Part shown: in pieces, positions 49,241-60,285 of the stretch
Layout of the letters: each line of letters opens with the position of its first letter
Numbering within the stretch: position 1 is the first letter of the stretch
NCBI GenBank assembly: GCA_013396915.1
Contig: VWZL01002517.1
Coordinates: 652,903 to 716,902, forward strand
DNA: 64,000 nucleotides
Origin: Stercorarius parasiticus
Lineage: Eukaryota > Chordata > Aves > Charadriiformes > Stercorariidae
Direction of reading: 5' to 3'
Program-made: the position numbers and the translations under genes
Notes under the pieces: generated by a model
Databases searched by the model: none
Told to the model about the DNA's origin: nothing
What the model saw: only the letters and a program-made list of their open reading frames with translations

Positions 49241-49256
49241 ATTCTATGATTCTGTA
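49241..49256 (+). mobile_element. Second CR1-type terminal octamer pair
   Basis: ATTCTATG ATTCTGTA at 49241-49256 repeats the CR1 terminus 163 bases after the first one. No CR1 3' UTR precedes it. Copy A lacks it. It may be the true 3' terminus of a chimeric CR1 transcript whose tail was read through. Confidence 0.6.
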
Positions 49257-51666
49257 ATTTTAAATATTGGGTGTGGTTCTTAAAGTATCTGTGGTGGTGA
49301 TGGTCAGACTGGGCTCCAGCAGGTGCCGTATCTGGCATATTCTGCTGGGTGGTGGAGCACTGGTTGCTGTGCGCTGACGTGCTTGCAGATCCCTCACTGT
49401 ATGTTTTGGAAGGTGCTAATAGTACAGCCAACAGTCAACTCAGCATAAATGCATCGGCGTAGTGCACCTATGTCCATACTTTTCCGGTGGTTAGAGAGAG
49501 AATTTGCTAAGTAAGGGAAAAGAGGGCCTGGGGCAGGAGGTTCGCCATCCATCGCACAGAGGATGGGTCGCAGCGGTGGAACCGGAGCCCCAGGGAAGCG
49601 GCGGCACTGCAGCCTCCTTCGGAGCGCGCTGGGCGCTGCTGTCTGCTATCTGTTATTCATAATATTGAAATCGCCGAGGTGTAAAATTGTAGGCGTAGTG
49701 TCAAGCACAATGTATTATTTCTCCGTTCAGAAAAGGCCAAATCCGCTGGGCGTACCGGGGTGCCGATGTGCTTCTCCTCTGTTGGCTGGGGCGGGCGCGG
49801 GGCCAGGGGTTCCCATTGCAGGACAAAGGCACAAATGCAGAATTTACAGAAGCAAAAGGAATTTTCCCAAATCTGGAGAATGCTGGAATGTAACAAATTT
49901 TTGGTCGCAGGAGCAGACTTAAACCTCCAGGTCAGCAAGGCAAGGGAGGAAGTTTTCATACCTTTTTCTTTCCCCAGAGGTGTCAGAGACGTGCAGATGA
50001 CGGAGAGCAGGGCAGCGGTGCCTCCATCAGGTCCTGTCCCCACCATCGTGTCCCCACCCAACCTCCGGCAGCGATGGGCTCCTCCAGTGCTGGCAGCGAG
50101 CCTGCGTCCCCGGCGAGGGGCAGGGCCAGCCTGGTGTCCCCCCTGAGGAGGGGATGGGCAGATCACACCTACATGCGGCGCCCATTCTCCTGGCGGGATG
50201 CAGGGAACCCGCGTGGAGCCCCTCGGGAGAGCCCTCACCCACCACCGGCACCAGGCACTCCGTGTTTGGAAGTAGCCTGGCTCTTTTACAATCTCAGGGC
50301 ATAAAATGCACGCTGTAAGGTATGGTATAATTAAAAAGCAATCTAAAAAATTCTAATCTTACAATGCCATTAAATAATTATGGCTTATTCACATTTTTCT
50401 TCCCATATTTTTATGTCTGCACTTGGTGATGGCTGAATATACAGTAGGAGTGAACCACTCATTTCCATGTATAAAACTTGCATATTGTAAGGCTGAATTA
50501 TTCATATTATTCCTGTTCGGCCCTATTTCTATTTACATTCTTGATACTGAAAAATATTCTTCAAAGATGAATTTTAGCAATTAAAATTTAAAGACAGGCT
50601 TTGACAATGCACATTATTAAATCATCAAAAACCGGGACAGTAAAAATTAAAAATGTGATTGGTGTCAGCTGGTGGTGATGTTGCGAGTTGTTTCGAAGTG
50701 GGTCACAGTTTTCCAAAGTAGATTTAATACAAAGTTTGGCTTTTTTTTTTTAAATTTTTTTTTTTGCTGCAGGCACCGTGTGGGCTCCATACCCCGCGCA
50801 CCCCTTACCGACCCGTTTGCCCCTTGTTTTTCCTGCCCATTCGGATATCTATCCGGGCAATGAATCCAGGGGAAAGAATGGAATTATGTTAGTGAGCGGG
50901 ACGCGATCGCTATCTGCTGCACTGCCCTATATTTGCAAACGAAGAGAAAAGGCTTGAAATAATGAAGCTATTCCTGTTTAAATGTACATTATAATGCACC
51001 CATAAACTATTTTAAAGGCACCTGGGAATATGTAAAACGTTTAAAGTCCAAAACTGTCTTTAAAGGCAGAGCCCTGAGGAGGGTGCGGGTGCTGTGCCCG
51101 GCTCCGATGCTGAGCAGAGGCGCTGACCCAGCCCGGCAGTTGGGCCACTCGTTCCCCTGTTTTCAGGAACTTGAAGTCCCTGACGCTGCTGGTTCCGTGC
51201 AGATTTCCCCGCTGAGCCTCTCCAGCCTTTGCCGAGTCTCTGCCAACCTCAGCCGTAGCTTCATTTTTAAAGTTGAAGGGCTAAAGACAGGGTGGGGTAC
51301 GATTTTCCCAAAAAAGGCAAGTTGACACCCAGATTCCAAAATTCCTGTTTTGCCCCCGAAGCGTGTTTACAGGGGGCTGACGCAGAGCTGTGGGAATCAG
51401 CGCATGCGCGTTCAACAGGGACGGAGCCGGCTGGGTCAGCCCCGCCAGGGAGCTGGACACCAGTCTGATGGATTTGGAGGCTAGAAGGGATCATTATGTT
51501 CATGTATTCAGACAGCCTGATTAACATGGGCATAATAGAGTAGTGGGATTAAAAATGATGGGAAATGATTATATTATGTAAATTCGATCTATATTTAAAT
51601 TGTGAATGCACAGCTTAAAAAAAAAAAAAAAAGTGGAAAAAGGTAAAGCAGAGCCTGTGACAAGCA
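49257..51666. other. Unique noncoding DNA
   Basis: GC-rich at 49740-50260 and AT-rich at 50290-50660 and 50940-51060. The AT-rich parts carry many TAAT, ATTA and TATGC-type words and no repeat, so they are candidate conserved noncoding elements by composition. T-rich runs lie at 50738-50765. Confidence 0.45.
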
Positions 51667-51897
51667 GGTTACGTTTTCTTCATCAGCTACAGGGTTGTGC
51701 AGGCTCTGGGTTAGCACTGGGGCAGGCTGTCCCGGGCAGTGGTGGAGTCGCCATCCCTGGAGGGGTTTAAAAGCCAGGCAGACGTGGTGCTGAGGGACAC
51801 GGGGTAGCGGTGGGATTGTCAGAGCTAGGTTGGTGGTTGGACTCAATGGTCTGAAAGGTCCCTTCCAACCCAGGCGATTCTATGATTCTGTGATTCT
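51667..51897 (+). mobile_element. CR1 LINE 3' end, 5'-truncated
   Basis: The 3' UTR is clear from 'agggttgt' (51691) onward, with a more diverged match back to about 51667. It ends with ATTCTATG ATTCTGTG (51877-51892) and ATTCT. It is close in wording to copy B at 48912-49093 (same 'cagacgtggtgctgagggacacgg' block, given here in two parts: cagacgtggtg and ctgagggacacgg) but has no extra tail after its octamers. Confidence 0.9.
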
Positions 51898-52943
51898 CAT
51901 GCTCCCCCCGCGGGCTAGGGTTGTGAGCGGGGGGTGCTGCTGAAGCGGGGCTGCAGGCTCCTCCACTCGCGGCGCTGGGTCGCAGCTCTACTGCTTCACT
52001 TTCTAATATACTTCCCTTGTCTCATAGTACCGAAAAATCTCTTCTATGTGAACTTTCCTTCTGCCACAGGGAAAAGCGGGTGCTGTAGATTGTTCCTTTA
52101 CGTTTGTATTTCTGCCCTGATGATGCCGAGATGGTTTAACCAGCTCTTGCCGCTCAGTGCCTCCCTGCAGTCTCGTAGGCTCACGCAAACCTCTCTGTCC
52201 CACCTTAACCTTGAGCCCCGGGGCTGCTCCTGACCCAGGACCCTGCCCAAGGCCACCGGCCCGCAGCCCGGTGCACCACACCATCGAGAGTGAAAGGAAC
52301 CCAGGGCTTGGACACTGAGCGGCAGCCAGATCCTACCACGTTCGTGTGATGTGCAGGCGAGTATGAACTTCCAAATCCTGCCAGCCTGCCTTGCTCCGGC
52401 TTTCATCGCTTCTCTCAAAGAGCAATAAAACCATTCAGAGGTTCCAGGCCTCTGAAGTGACAATGACATTGGTTCACCACAAAGACTATAACCTCTAAAT
52501 CCACCTGGATGGGGGGGGAGCCTGGGACCTTGCCATCCTCAGGTAATTTCTCATGGGCTTTCTGAAGGCTTGCTGGAGGCAAGGCAAGTTCCTCCGCAGG
52601 TGGAGATCATCCCCGCTCCCAGAAAAGCTTGTGCAAGAAATAGCAATAATACAGCCGTTAAAACAAGACTTAGAGGGAGGCAGAGTGCATTTTATGTAAA
52701 TTTAATCAAAAACTCCTCAGAAGTAATTGGTTGAAGTGATTGGGAAAATTGATGGTGCATAATAACCCTGGAGATGTTCTGCCGGCTCCTCTCCGGTGCA
52801 GGCGGCCAGGGTGCCCATGGGGCGGCCACGCTGGGTGCCCATGCCGGGATGGCACGCTGCCTACCAAAACACCCCGTCTGCCCTCCTCTGGGGCAGTGCC
52901 GAGCGAGACACTGATCGACTTTTGATTTTGGTGGAAATATGGT
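51898..52943. other. Unique noncoding DNA
   Basis: Mixed composition. The AT-rich segment 52680-52760 has several homeodomain-type words. A G run of eight lies at about 52512-52519. No exon was recognised. Confidence 0.5.
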
Positions 52944-53502
52944 AGAATCACAGAATGGTTTGGGTTGGAAGGGACCTTAAAGCCCACCCAGTGCCACCCC
53001 CTGCCCTGGGCAGGGACACCTCCCACCAGCCCAGGTTGCTCCAAGCCCCGTCCAACCTGGCCTTGAACCCCTCCAGGGATGGGGCAGCCACAGCTTCTCT
53101 GGGCAACCTGGGCCAGGGGCTCACCCCCCTCACAGCAAAGAACTTCTGCCTCACATCTCATCTCAGTCTCCCCTCTTGCAGTGGAAAACCCTTCCCCCTC
53201 GTCCCATGGCTGCCCTCCCTGCTCCAGAGTCCCTCCCCAGCTTTCCTGGAGCCCCTTTAGGGCCTGGAAGGGGCTGGAAGGTCTCCCCGGAGCCTTCTCT
53301 TCTCCAGGCTGAACCCCCCCAACTCTCTCAGCCTGTCCTCATAGCCCTCTGGGCTGCCAGCGCATGTTGCCAGGTCGTGTTGAGCTTCTCATCCACCAAC
53401 ACCCCCAAGTCCTTCTCCTCGGGGCTGCTCTCCAGCCATTCTCCACCCAGCCTAGATTTGTGCTTGGGATTGCCCCGACCCACGTGCAGGACCCTGCACT
53501 TG
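52944..53502 (-). mobile_element. CR1 LINE, 3' UTR and ORF2 remnant with internal deletion
   Basis: It begins with octamer remnants (AGAATCACAGAATGG) at 52944 and runs through the 3' UTR and the ORF2 C-terminal part. Around 53341-53350 ('cctcatag' then 'ccctctgggctgcc') it jumps to a segment further into ORF2, whose conceptual product includes [16 protein letters not shown] and [12 protein letters not shown]. About 250-300 bp of the consensus appear to be missing between the two parts. It is truncated at about 53502. Confidence 0.9.
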
Positions 53503-56500
53503 TGTATATTGTGTATTTACTCACACGTTGAGATGCAGGATCCTATAACTAAGGTTATCCCAGGGAAGGAACTCAGCTTCCTGCAGGGTGAAGACGGAGA
53601 TCTGAGACGACGCTTCTCAAGAAGGCCAAGTACGTCTCTCCAGACCCTCTGTAGCTCTACTAACACAGAAAATGAAGCTCGCCACACACTTTATCTCAAC
53701 AGCAGGTACACTTCTCCTTATTACACTTACAGAGCAGGGGTTTCCCATGTTCTAGCCATGCTTTTATTTTACACACACCCCCAGTGAGCCTATGACAGTC
53801 ATTATATCCTGGGTATTACTCATCCGCAGTCTCTGTGACCCTAGCTTTTCTTTCGATGCTGATACCAGTACTTTGGACTCTCTTCAATGTTCATAAAATC
53901 TAAACTGCCTGTTCTGTTAGGTTTGGCCATAACTGGGTAATTTTCCTTGACTGACAATAGCTTGTTAAGGGTTGATGCAGAATTTTCCACCAGGCTGGGT
54001 CTCTTTCAGCTTTGTTTTTTTTGCAGACCCCAGTTACGAGCAGATTTAGTACCAAACTTGGGCAGGCAGAGCCGCACCGCAGCCTCTCTCACCAGCTCCT
54101 CCCGTACTGCATGGCCAGCTCTGCAGGAATTAACCACCGATTTTTACCAAACAGTAAGTTTTTGCAAACCAAAATTGTCAGCATAGTACGGTGCTCTTCC
54201 TACCCCTCCCAGCAGGAGTTTCGGCCTCACAGGGGCCCTCACTGGGTGCAAGCACCCAAAAGGAATCGGGTGAAAGGAATAAAAGGGGATTTACTTCACC
54301 GGGGCCAACGTGAGCCGCGTGTGCTGTGACCCGTGGTACCCAAGTGAGCCAACACACCCCCGCTGATGGAGACATGGCTGCTCTCACTTCATTTTCTTGC
54401 TTCATCTGCCAGACTGGCCTTAATAGGAAGTGAAGTGAAGTGAAGGCTGGGTGGGGTTTTTTTCTTTTCTTTTTCTTTTTTCCCAGAAGTTCAGATCTGA
54501 AAAACCCCAGTGACGTTGTCCCCGCTGTTCTGGCGGGGGTGGGAGCGGGCTGCAGAGGAGGACGGGGACCAAAGGGTGGGAGCCTTGCGTCCCACGTCTA
54601 GGCTGAGAGGGGGATCAGCTCAGGGCTGCTTTCATGATATATAAATATACATGTGTATATTTGGGCAGGTAAGTATATAGCACGTGCATATATGTACACA
54701 GACGTAGTTAATTATTCTTCTCTTCAAAAAATCAGTCAACACCATGGTTAACTCCAATAACCTCTCCGGTTGCTGTGAAGTACCTGCATCCATACAAGAA
54801 CAGACCCAAAGCCGGCGTGCGGATGGGATTTTGGCAGCTGATGGCAGCCCTGGATGGCAGAGCCCGAAGCCCTTGATGTGCCACGAGTGGGAGACTGCAA
54901 ACATGTCCCTGGGGTTTTCTGGTCTCCTCCCCTTTTCTCACCCAAGTAGGCTTTCCTACATGCTCCACCTGGTTATTAGTAGCAAGTATTTGCTGCTAAT
55001 GCTTTTTTTACATCTCCATAATGATGTTAAGAAATACTGAAATCTCTATATTTAAATTGCTCTAGTAAAGTATACCATATTAATCATAAATAATTTATAT
55101 GAACCTGTCCTTTTTTTCAGCACATCTCAGCAGTGTCATAGTAACATCCTTCCCATATAACATTACTCTGTATTCCCTTATAAAAGTAAAAGGAAGAAAA
55201 GAAAAAAAAAAAAAAAAGGAATAGAAAACTAGTCGAATATTTCTTTTCTCTCTCCTCTGGGTAGGAACAATCCCCAGTAGATTTCCTCAAGCCAGCCTTT
55301 TAATTTTACGTAATGCTACGAGGTGAAGTGGGGAGAACTGCTGTGGGCAATTTCAGCTCCTGTCAGAAGCATTGCCATTAGTGTAGCTTGTTTTATGCTG
55401 TTCAGCTTACAGGGATAATGACAGCAAATGCACTCCTGCTTTCAAGCGCAGGGTTCTATCATACATAGCATCCTACTCCATTTCATGGAAACGGCCAGGT
55501 GTAATTTTAATTCATTTTCTGCCATTACATCTTTTTTGCTGGATTGTTTATAATTCACTGCTTCTCTACCCCTTATCTGGCCACCCGCACCGAACACGGC
55601 TTTGCCGCTGACACTCTGGCCCTCAGCAGCCCATTTGGTCAAGCAAGGGAAGAATGCTATCGACTCTAATGGCGATTTTCCCGCTATATAAACACCTGTT
55701 TTCTCGGCGTGCCACGTTAAACCACTTACGGCAAGGTCAGTGATAGTGTTTTATCTGCCATCGCAGCAAGGCAGAGACATCGATCGGCAGGAGCAGTCAG
55801 GAGCCGGGGAGACGGAGCGAAGGGAGGTGGCCGAGCCCCTGGCGAGCCGCGCCGGGGAGCCCTGCTGCCCCCACATCCGATCCTGGCAAAAACGTCATTG
55901 ATAACCCCCACACCCCCCAAAAACCCCCACATGACGTTCCCTTTCCCTCAAATGCAATCAAAGGTCTTATTTTGGTGCGGGACATTTTCATGGACTGAGA
56001 ATATTTCCGAAAGCGAGCCCTTCCTTCAGAGAAAAAAATCCAGGTTTTGGCAAGCTGCAATTGCAAAGCGTCTCCTGCCTTTATTTCACAAAACCTTTGG
56101 TGACGACGAGCCCCTGTAGAGAAGACAGGGACGGAAATTTCCAGCAGAGCTGTGGGAAGAGCTGATTTTTTTGTGCTTGTGACTTTCAGAGGCACTTCGA
56201 CAGACCCTAACTTGGAAAGCTAAACTTTGTTTTCATTTTATACTACCCACAGGAAAAGAAAAAAAAAAAAAAAAGAGGAAAAAAAAATCCACTCTTCAAA
56301 TCTTAGGAAGTTTTTTTAACCAGCAATAGTGGGAGTCGCATACCGAGGTGAAGAATAGTGTATGATCTTACAGTACATTTTAAATAGCTTCTGAAACATA
56401 AGCAACTCTAATTAAGATTCTTATGGCACTGGAATTATAACAAGAAAAGCAATTTAGTCTGTAAAACTCTATTTATCACAATGACAATGATGAAGAGAGG

Positions 56501-57756
56501 AAGAAAATGTTAAGGGGAAAACAGAAGAAGGAATGAAGAAGACTGAAGGGTAGAGGAGATGCATCTCCAACAGTTATTAAGTGAGCGATAAAAATATTTT
56601 TGGAGAGGGATGAAGACAAAGCAGAAACAACTGACCGCTGAACTAAGCCAGACAATTGGGGAATTCCTCTTTCTCCAAGTCCTTTCTTCTGTGAAATGCT
56701 TTAATTCCGGTCTGCTTTCCCTTAATCTTCACACAAACTGCAATAGATAAGAGAACAATAATGTTGCGATGCAAACTAAAACAATTCTTTAATCCTTTGG
56801 CTCGCCTAAATTAATGAACATCTTTGTGCATCTGTTTATGAGGTGGCAGAGTTCACGGCAAAGATTTCCTTTATTGGTTTTGAACAGTTTCAAGGACACC
56901 AATGGCACTCAAAAAATAGGGAACTGTATCTAAATAGCGATCGTTCCTTCCAAGCTCTGCCAGGCCCGGCGCCCGTCGGGGAGCCCCGGGGGTGGGAGAT
57001 GCTGAGCAGTGGGCTGCAGTGATCAGAGCAGCAATCTCAGGGAGGCACAGACAATTGGAGATCAATTTTTCAACCCCAAGAGGCAAGAATTATGCTATTT
57101 AAAAAGAGTTGCCTTTTTTTTTTTTTCCCCCTGAACATGACTTCGATTACTTTTTGCTCTCAAGGCTTCTCTGTCTCGAACTTTTTCTCACCTGATGGTT
57201 AGACTCCAAAAGGAAAAACAGGGACTCTTACGTAGATTTTGGAACGTTTCTCTTAAGTCCAGTTGTACAAATATACTGAAATAAGCTACTGCCTTGGCAG
57301 GCTCGCAACGGCAGACATGGAAAGGCAAGCAGCTATTACAGCTTTCTTTTAGATGGGGTTCAAAATGAAGTTAAAAAGGTGCCGATGGCACATGGTACCT
57401 GAAATGAGGGCAGCTTGTCTTACGGTTTGCTGATTTTATGGGTCCATAAACTGGACAAAATTTTCAATTTCCATTGTGCCGTTATTGTCAGTGTATGAGG
57501 CTGTTGTTGAATTGGGGAGTTTTAGAGTCCCCGAAGTTCTGCAGCAGAGGAGAAGAGCTGTAATTGCACCCAAAGGGACAGCGTTGGCTGCGGTGCCCGG
57601 TGGGTGCCCGCTGCCGCCTCCGCTGAGCCCCGCCAGGGCTGGGAGATCGTCTGGACTGGGACAACATGCACCGTTCCCTTTGCTTTCCCTTTGACTTGGG
57701 CTCCTTGGGGCTGTGGGGTTTGTAATGTTGCCAAAGCGGGGTCGTTTACCCTGCTT
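53503..57756. other. Unique noncoding DNA
   Basis: It contains a (GTGAA)-type repeat at 54429-54445, a pyrimidine-rich run at 54457-54484, an AT/TG-rich patch at 54635-54700, and poly-A runs at about 55202-55217 and 56262-56286. GC-rich patches at 55790-55860 and 56950-57010 carry no exon. AT-rich 56330-56860 is a candidate conserved noncoding element on composition only. Confidence 0.5.
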
Positions 57757-58010
57757 GGCCTCAAGTTGCACCAAGGGAGGTTTAGGATGGATATCAGGAA
57801 AAATTTTTACACTGAAAGGGTTATTAAGCACTGTAACAGGCTGCCCAGGGAAGTGGTGGAGTTGCTATCCCTGGAGGTATTTAAAAGATGAGTAGACATA
57901 GTGCTTAGAGATAGGGTTTAGTGGTGGTTTTTGTCACAGTTGGGTTGATGGTTGGACTCAATGATCTGAAAGGTCCCTTCCAACCTAGGCGATTGTATGG
58001 TTCTGTGATT
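57757..58010 (+). mobile_element. CR1 LINE 3' end, 5'-truncated
   Basis: It starts at 'ggcctcaagttgcaccaag', reads through the end of ORF2 ('ttaggatggatatcaggaaa') and the 3' UTR, and ends with diverged octamers ATTGTATG GTTCTGTG (57992-58007). It is more diverged than the copies at 48912 and 51667, so probably older. Confidence 0.93.
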
Positions 58011-58795
58011 CCTCTAATATAGCTCCCCACGGGCTCTCTGTTCAGGGCTCTTCAGCATCCCCACAACCCCAACAGCTTCAGCTTTTCCAGCAACAGGGGC
58101 TCAGTTTTCACCACTTGCTGATACTGACCCTCTCTGCCCACCTTTATCTATTTAGCGGGTTCTGGTTAGCCTGTCGGATGGAAATGTGCAGATGTAAATG
58201 TCCCAATGTTTATTTTTAAGAATAATGCTCCACAGAAGGATTTCTTATTAACGGGAGCACCTGGCCATAGAGGCATTGCTCATTCTTCTGAAATACAGAT
58301 TGATGATGATCGCGTTGCTTTTGCAGATGCTGCTGCAATGTTTATTCAAGTGATGTCTTCCACGCGCCATGCATCATCTCTAGCTAGAAAACTATATTAC
58401 TCTTTAATAAATATTTTGCCTCTAATGTCTTGGTGTGAGGAGATTTATGCGCTGATTACTTCTTTCCTCCGATCTGTTTAAGGAGCTCCTGTTTACAGAG
58501 CCCTGGGGGAGCTGCAGGGGCTGCAGGCTGTGCCGAAGGCCGCGGGGTCTGTTCTCCCCGGCAGACACCACCTGTGCCTGTGGCCCCGCTCTGTGGCCAC
58601 CACCGCCCTCCCGAGGGGCTCTGGGTCCAGCGCTGCACTGGGAAACCCCCCTGGGGGCTCCGGGGGCACCCGAGAGCCACCCTGCCCTTCCCAGGGGGTC
58701 TGGGGACCCACAGGACCTCCAGCAATGGGACACATGCGTTAGTCAACAGGCAGCTCCTTGCCCTGCCTGACATCAGCCGGTTCCTCTAAAAACGT
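58011..58795. other. Unique noncoding DNA, candidate conserved element then GC-rich block
   Basis: 58139-58485 is moderately AT-rich, non-repetitive and carries an uninterrupted 91-codon frame (58206-58481) that resembles no domain I know. It reads more like a developmental noncoding element than an exon, though this is inference. 58490-58720 is GC-rich and open in all directions. Confidence 0.4.
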
Positions 58796-58867
58796 GAGTT
58801 ACCCACTGCATCCCTCCGCAGACAGGAATGGGAGTTACCCACTGCATCCCTCCGCAGACAGGAACGG
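58796..58867 (+). repeat. Two-copy 36-bp tandem duplication
   Basis: Units 58796-58831 and 58832-58867 both start GAGTTACCCACTGCATCCCT and differ at only one or two bases. The near identity indicates a recent duplication. The 36-bp period keeps the frame, giving the repeated peptide SYPLHPSADRNG in a chance frame. Confidence 0.9.
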
Positions 58868-60220
58868 CTTTTCCCAGCTGCCCTGGGCCAAGAATCACCC
58901 TCCTGCCCACGGGCGCTGTGCTCCTGCGATGGCTGTCCCCTGCATGCCAACGCCATCGCCTCAGCACTTCTTGTGTCTTGGTTTTGCTGCGGATCCAGAA
59001 ACCTGTTTATTCTTCAGTGCTGAAACTCTTCAGAGTAAAGAAGAGAAGCAGGGAGCGTGACCTGGAGAGCGGCTCCAGAAATGCAGTGCCATCATCTGTG
59101 CGATTCCCTCAAACATTTGACCTGTTGATTTCACAGAAGTTCACAAGATTCGTTTCTGAAATGGCAGTTTTTAAATGTCTTAATTAAATCAAGTAAACTG
59201 AAGTGTTTAATTATTGCTGGAAATTTCCAACATGTTAGTCTTCATCATACCCTGTTTTTTTCAATAATGGAGCAGATATTGTGTTTCCTACATTAGATAT
59301 AATTAAACAGCAAATGCTACATCTTGTTAGGGAATGTAAAGCAGGGGCTGTACTTATGACAGTATGAAGGATGAAAGAATTTATTATCAATATTTTTAAA
59401 TGTACTGTCACATTTAGATAATTTTTTTAATCCTAAACAATGACAATTGTTTCAAAGTACAGCAAAAAGGCAATGTGGTTGGTACTCTAACTATGGGGAC
59501 CACAATGAAGAAAAACAAGTTTGTCTTCCATCTTCTGCCACGGTTGTTGTCCCTACATTCTATGTAGACGGATGCGATACATGGGGCAGGGATGTGGACC
59601 ATGAAGCCACTATCACGATTGCGTGTGAAAAACAAATCAGGACCTTTAAATGCAATATGTGATGTGGCAGTCTGCGAGGACAGGGCGCGCGACGGGCTTG
59701 TGGGTGTTGTGGGTGGTTGCACCTTCCAGAGTGGGTCCCCAGCCTCCGGCTGGAACACCCCTGCAATGATGGACCAGCCTTGCACAGGACGCTGAGGGTC
59801 CATGGGTGCCGTGCCAGGGGGGACACCCAGTGCGGGGCAGGAGAGGCTGCTGCCGGCCCGGCATTGGCGCTCATCCATCCCAACAGGGTCTCACTGAGAA
59901 CAGCCCCCGCCTGGGGTCTCTGCTGTCGGTTGCATCCCGCGGTGCATCATGCGGTGATGGCATTTGAGCCATAAATGCTGCCTTTTGGTGGATGGAACAT
60001 CCCTCGCCGCTCAGGCTGGGTGGTGCTGGCCAGGAGGTCTTGGGGACGCGCGGGAGTGGGACCCGCTCGGCTGCAAAGTGCTCTGGGGAGGAAGAAACCC
60101 ACTGTTATTTGTCCACCCCGTTTATGTCTTTGCTCTCCGGTGGGATTTGTGCTCCCCGCCCCTCGCAAGCAGGGGAACGCCACCATCGGGCTGATGTGTT
60201 TGGAGAAACTGCTCTGACTG
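58868..60220. other. Unique noncoding DNA
   Basis: AT-rich at 59170-59450 and GC-rich at 59680-60180. Frames in the GC-rich part overlap on both strands, and no exon was recognised. Confidence 0.5.
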
Positions 60221-60285
60221 GGGGGTTGGACTAGATGACCTTTACAGGTCCCGTCCAACCCAACACATTCTATGACTCTATGACT
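60221..60285 (+). mobile_element. CR1 3'-terminal fragment
   Basis: 'gggggttggactagatgacc' and 'tttacaggtcccgtccaacc' followed by ATTCTATG ACTCTATG (60267-60282) is a CR1 3' end of about 65 bp, from a subfamily different from the other copies in the window (shorter spacing, 'actagatgac' wording). The 5' part is lost. Confidence 0.85.

Noticed and set aside
52706..53161. 151-codon minus-strand frame
   Set aside because: Much of it is CR1 sequence (from 52944) in a non-ORF2 phase.
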